From the NCBI GenBank assembly GCA_030141605.1, contig JAQGDQ010001118.1, forward strand, positions 1 to 22,724: a stretch of DNA of 22,724 nt, written 5' to 3'. Shown piece by piece: positions 22,141 to 22,724 of this stretch; position 1 is the stretch's first letter; each line of letters opens with the position of its first letter. This stretch comes from Tubiluchus corallicola (lineage: Eukaryota; Priapulida; Priapulimorpha; Priapulimorphida; Tubiluchidae). Below the pieces are notes generated by a model. The model saw only the letters and a list, made by a program, of their open reading frames with translations, had not been told where the DNA came from and did no database searches. The position numbers were made by a program, and so were the translations under genes.

Positions 22141-22724
22141 AGGTGGTGGATTTGATGTGGTGTGGTGGTGGTGTGCTTTGTGTGTTGTGCTATGGATGGT
22201 GTGTGGGGTGTGGTGTGGGTAGTGTGGTATGGAGTGGGTGGCGTGGTGTGTGGGTGGTGGTGCAGTGCGGTGTGATGTGGTGGAGTATTATGGTGTGGGT
22301 GGTGTGGTGGTGTGTGGGTGGTGCGGTGCAGTGGTATGGTGTGGTGCAGTGTGGTGTGATGTGGTGGAGTCGTATGGTGTGGGTGGTGTGTGGTGTGGTG
22401 GTGTGTGGGTGGTGCAGTGTGCTGCAGTGGTATGGTGTGGTGCGGTGTGGTGTGATGTGGTGGAGTGGTATGGTGTGGTGTGTAGGTGGGTGGGTGGTGT
22501 GGTGTTATGGTGTGGTGCTGTGCGGTGTGATGTGGTGGAGTATTATGGTGTGGGTGGTGTGGTGTGTGGGTGGTGCAGTGGTATGGTGTGGTGCAGTGTG
22601 GTGTGATGTGGTGGAGTCGTATGGTGTGGGTGGTGTGGTGTGTAGGTGGTATGGTGTGGTGCAGTGTGGTGTTATGGTGTGGTGCTGTGCGGTGTGATGT
22701 GGTGGAGTATTATGGTGTGGTGGT
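22141..22724 (+). repeat. G/T-only irregular satellite, runs off the window
   Basis: Built of GTGGT, GTGTG, GGGTGGT and ATGGTGTGGTG words with almost no C. A longer marker, TGTGATGTGGTGGAGT, recurs at about 22271, 22355, 22451, 22526, 22602 and 22693, giving irregular higher-order units of 75 to 96 bases. Long open frames here are cysteine/valine/tryptophan/glycine-only by-products. Confidence 0.92.

Noticed and set aside
22143-22697. 184-residue open frame of Val, Trp, Cys and Gly
   Set aside because: It is low-complexity G/T satellite; stops need A, which is rare here, so long frames arise by composition.

Overview
The window is animal (metazoan) nuclear DNA. It has GT-AG introns of 1 to 3 kb, Pol III-type SINEs, piggyBac-, hAT- and Tc1-type MITEs, a solo LTR, and many minisatellites. 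It holds the last eight exons of one gene on the + strand, an axonemal dynein heavy chain (inner-arm class). A motile-ciliated invertebrate is likely. Intronic minisatellites this dense, some spanning exon-intron junctions, recall what I remember of amphioxus (Branchiostoma), but the species cannot be fixed from sequence alone.

Gene layout. The coding exons are 2645-2878, 5530-5718, 6792-6895, 8068-8272, 10549-10686, 12298-12389, 14727-14855 and 18089-18221. Joined, they read as 407 codons plus TAA without a frame break. They cover the end of the AAA6 lid and the whole C-terminal domain of a dynein heavy chain. The 5' part of the gene lies off the left edge, so 1-2644 is intron. A poly(A) signal sits 42 bases after the stop. 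I see no other gene; 18300-22724 is repeats and unassigned DNA.

The most striking feature is that three of the fourteen splice junctions in view lie inside tandem repeats that copied the junction itself. The exon-1 donor is repeated 34 times at an exact 61-bp period. The exon-2 donor with its exon end is duplicated once at 102 bp. The exon-4 acceptor with its exon start is repeated four times at 60 bp, in frame, so upstream acceptors would insert 20, 40 or 60 residues. Most copies of the first array also look like a pyrimidine tract-AG|GT site, the arrangement used in recursive splicing. Five more minisatellites (41, 31/20, 165, 63 and about 92 bp) fill other introns.

Mobile elements by position: possible tRNA-type SINE (about 273-495); hAT-like MITE family (566-1045, 10708-10858, 19649-20109); 5S rRNA-derived SINE (1670-2222) within a possible hAT-like element; hAT MITE (8554-9013); a GC-rich dispersed family in both orientations (about 9095-9420, 21230-21690); piggyBac-type MITEs (about 9475-10088, 14917-15128, 16239-16708, 17532-17957); tRNA-derived SINE (10137-10511); LINE reverse-transcriptase C-terminus (12922-13020); Tc1-like relic (13194-13647); solo LTR with heat-shock elements (14316-14684); and a hAT-like foldback element (20391-21023). 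The right end is a G/T-only irregular satellite running off the window.
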